Origin: an uncultured Candidatus Melainabacteria bacterium
GTDB taxonomy: Bacteria > Cyanobacteriota > Vampirovibrionia > Gastranaerophilales > Gastranaerophilaceae
NCBI GenBank assembly: GCA_937898445.1
Contig: CALEJY010000004.1
Location: forward strand, 1-29,221
Length of the DNA stretch: 29,221 nt
Reading direction: 5' to 3'
Position 1 is the stretch's first letter. Each line of letters starts with the position of its first letter. A program made the position numbers and the translations under genes. Positions 28,752 to 29,221 of the stretch are shown here, piece by piece. A model generated the notes under the pieces. The model was given only the letters and a program-made list of their open reading frames with translations. It was not told the origin of the DNA and made no database searches.

Positions 28752-29221
28752 TTATTTTGGTAATTTTACGATAAAAGAAGAATATCCTTTCTCTTCATTC
28801 CTAACCAAACATAATGCATGAAATCGCTTCAAATTAAGCATATCCGTCTCTGTATACCCTTCCTTATAGAATAATCCTTTTAATTCTTCAAAACACTTTA
28901 TATCCGCTCCTGCAAGAAGAATAAAACTACAACCGCTGCTTAAAATCGCATCTTTACATTTTCTATTACATTGATTAAGGAAATGTAAACTTATTGTAGG
29001 TATAAAAGAATATTTTCTACATTCAGTTAATATATCTTGAAGAATTGTTTGTGCTGTTGGGAATAAGTTAATTTCATCAAAGAATATTTCTGTTCTAGTG
29101 TTTGAGCTGATCTGTTTTGATAACCATACTTTACTTAAATAAAATGTGGCAATTAAATCTCTAATATTTCTATTAGTAAAATCCTCTTCCCTAGCCTTTA
29201 TTAATATAACTTTATTTTCAT
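28752..29221 (-). CDS. HerA/VirD4/VirB4-like P-loop ATPase, C-terminal part (N-terminus outside window)
   Basis: About 155 residues are visible, ending at TAA (28752-28754). Walker B is EIFFDEIN, followed about 25 residues later by TISLHFLNQC, the sensor-like strand with Gln typical of this ATPase group (often ATQ). Then SSGCSFILLAGADIKCFEEL and LKRFHALCLVRNE match the C-terminal pattern seen in coupling proteins and VirB4/TraC-like motors. Walker A and any membrane anchor would lie beyond the window end. Such motors drive DNA transfer, pilus assembly or packaging, so the neighbouring genome is either conjugative or a phage with an unusual packaging motor. It converges with the plus-strand unit. 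Confidence 0.65.
   Translation of the reverse strand, partial: ENKVILIKAREEDFTNRNIRDLIATFYLSKVWLSKQISSNTRTEIFFDEINLFPTAQTILQDILTECRKYSFIPTISLHFLNQCNRKCKDAILSSGCSFILLAGADIKCFEELKGLFYKEGYTETDMLNLKRFHALCLVRNEEKGYSSFIVKLPK

Overview
The window looks like part of a large, AT-rich mobile genome (phage, phage-plasmid or big plasmid) from an anaerobic Firmicute, most likely a Clostridium relative. The grounds are strong A/T bias, AGA-rich arginine usage, AGGAGG-type ribosome binding sites, a class III (oxygen-sensitive) ribonucleotide reductase, and a dense one-directional run of small genes with 0-60 bp gaps and many ATGA overlaps. No capsid, tail, lysis or rRNA/tRNA gene is visible. The genus is inferred from style, not proved.

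Layout. (1) 1-3400: accessory genes, including two closely related paralogues, a solitary C5-cytosine DNA methyltransferase and a hypothetical. (2) 3438-5242: recombination pair, an unusual SSB-like protein with an acidic tail and an ERF-family annealing protein, then a tiny hydrophobic protein and a terminator. (3) 5289-12137: replication block with a zinc-ribbon protein, DnaB-like helicase, DnaG-like primase and DHH (RecJ-like) phosphoesterase, interspersed with two more paralogues of the family at 1-1687. (4) 12200-18781: Cys-rich small protein, 5'(3')-deoxyribonucleotidase, DNA polymerase III alpha with PHP domain, MBL/beta-CASP nuclease carrying a decayed HNH-endonuclease-like N-terminus, and a Trm1-like methyltransferase with an N-terminal DNA-binding-type domain. 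(5) 18830-22311: coiled-coil protein, NrdD, hairpin, NrdG, and a homing-endonuclease pseudogene with two nonsense codons and a frameshift. (6) 22332-28362: small genes including guanylate kinase, RecU-like resolvase, P-loop kinase, dUTPase, membrane proteins, a DUF1653-like protein and several Cys-rich peptides. (7) 28363-28751: non-coding convergent region with hairpins, a strong bidirectional terminator and a predicted minus-strand small RNA. (8) 28752-end: 3' end of a minus-strand HerA/VirD4/VirB4-like ATPase.

Together the plus-strand genes give a nearly self-sufficient replication, recombination and dNTP-supply module: helicase, primase and polymerase; SSB, annealing protein, DHH nuclease and RecU; NrdD/G, dUTPase, GMP kinase and deoxynucleotidase. 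Transcription appears to be organised by a repeated ~45-bp promoter cassette (TTGACA, exactly 17 bp, TATAAT, with conserved spacer and leader) found intact five times, plus several copies that kept the left half but lost the -10 box.

The most unusual items are the HNH-remnant/beta-CASP fusion, the Trm1-like methyltransferase, the promoter cassette with its decayed copies, and the convergent non-coding locus near 28.4-28.75 kb.
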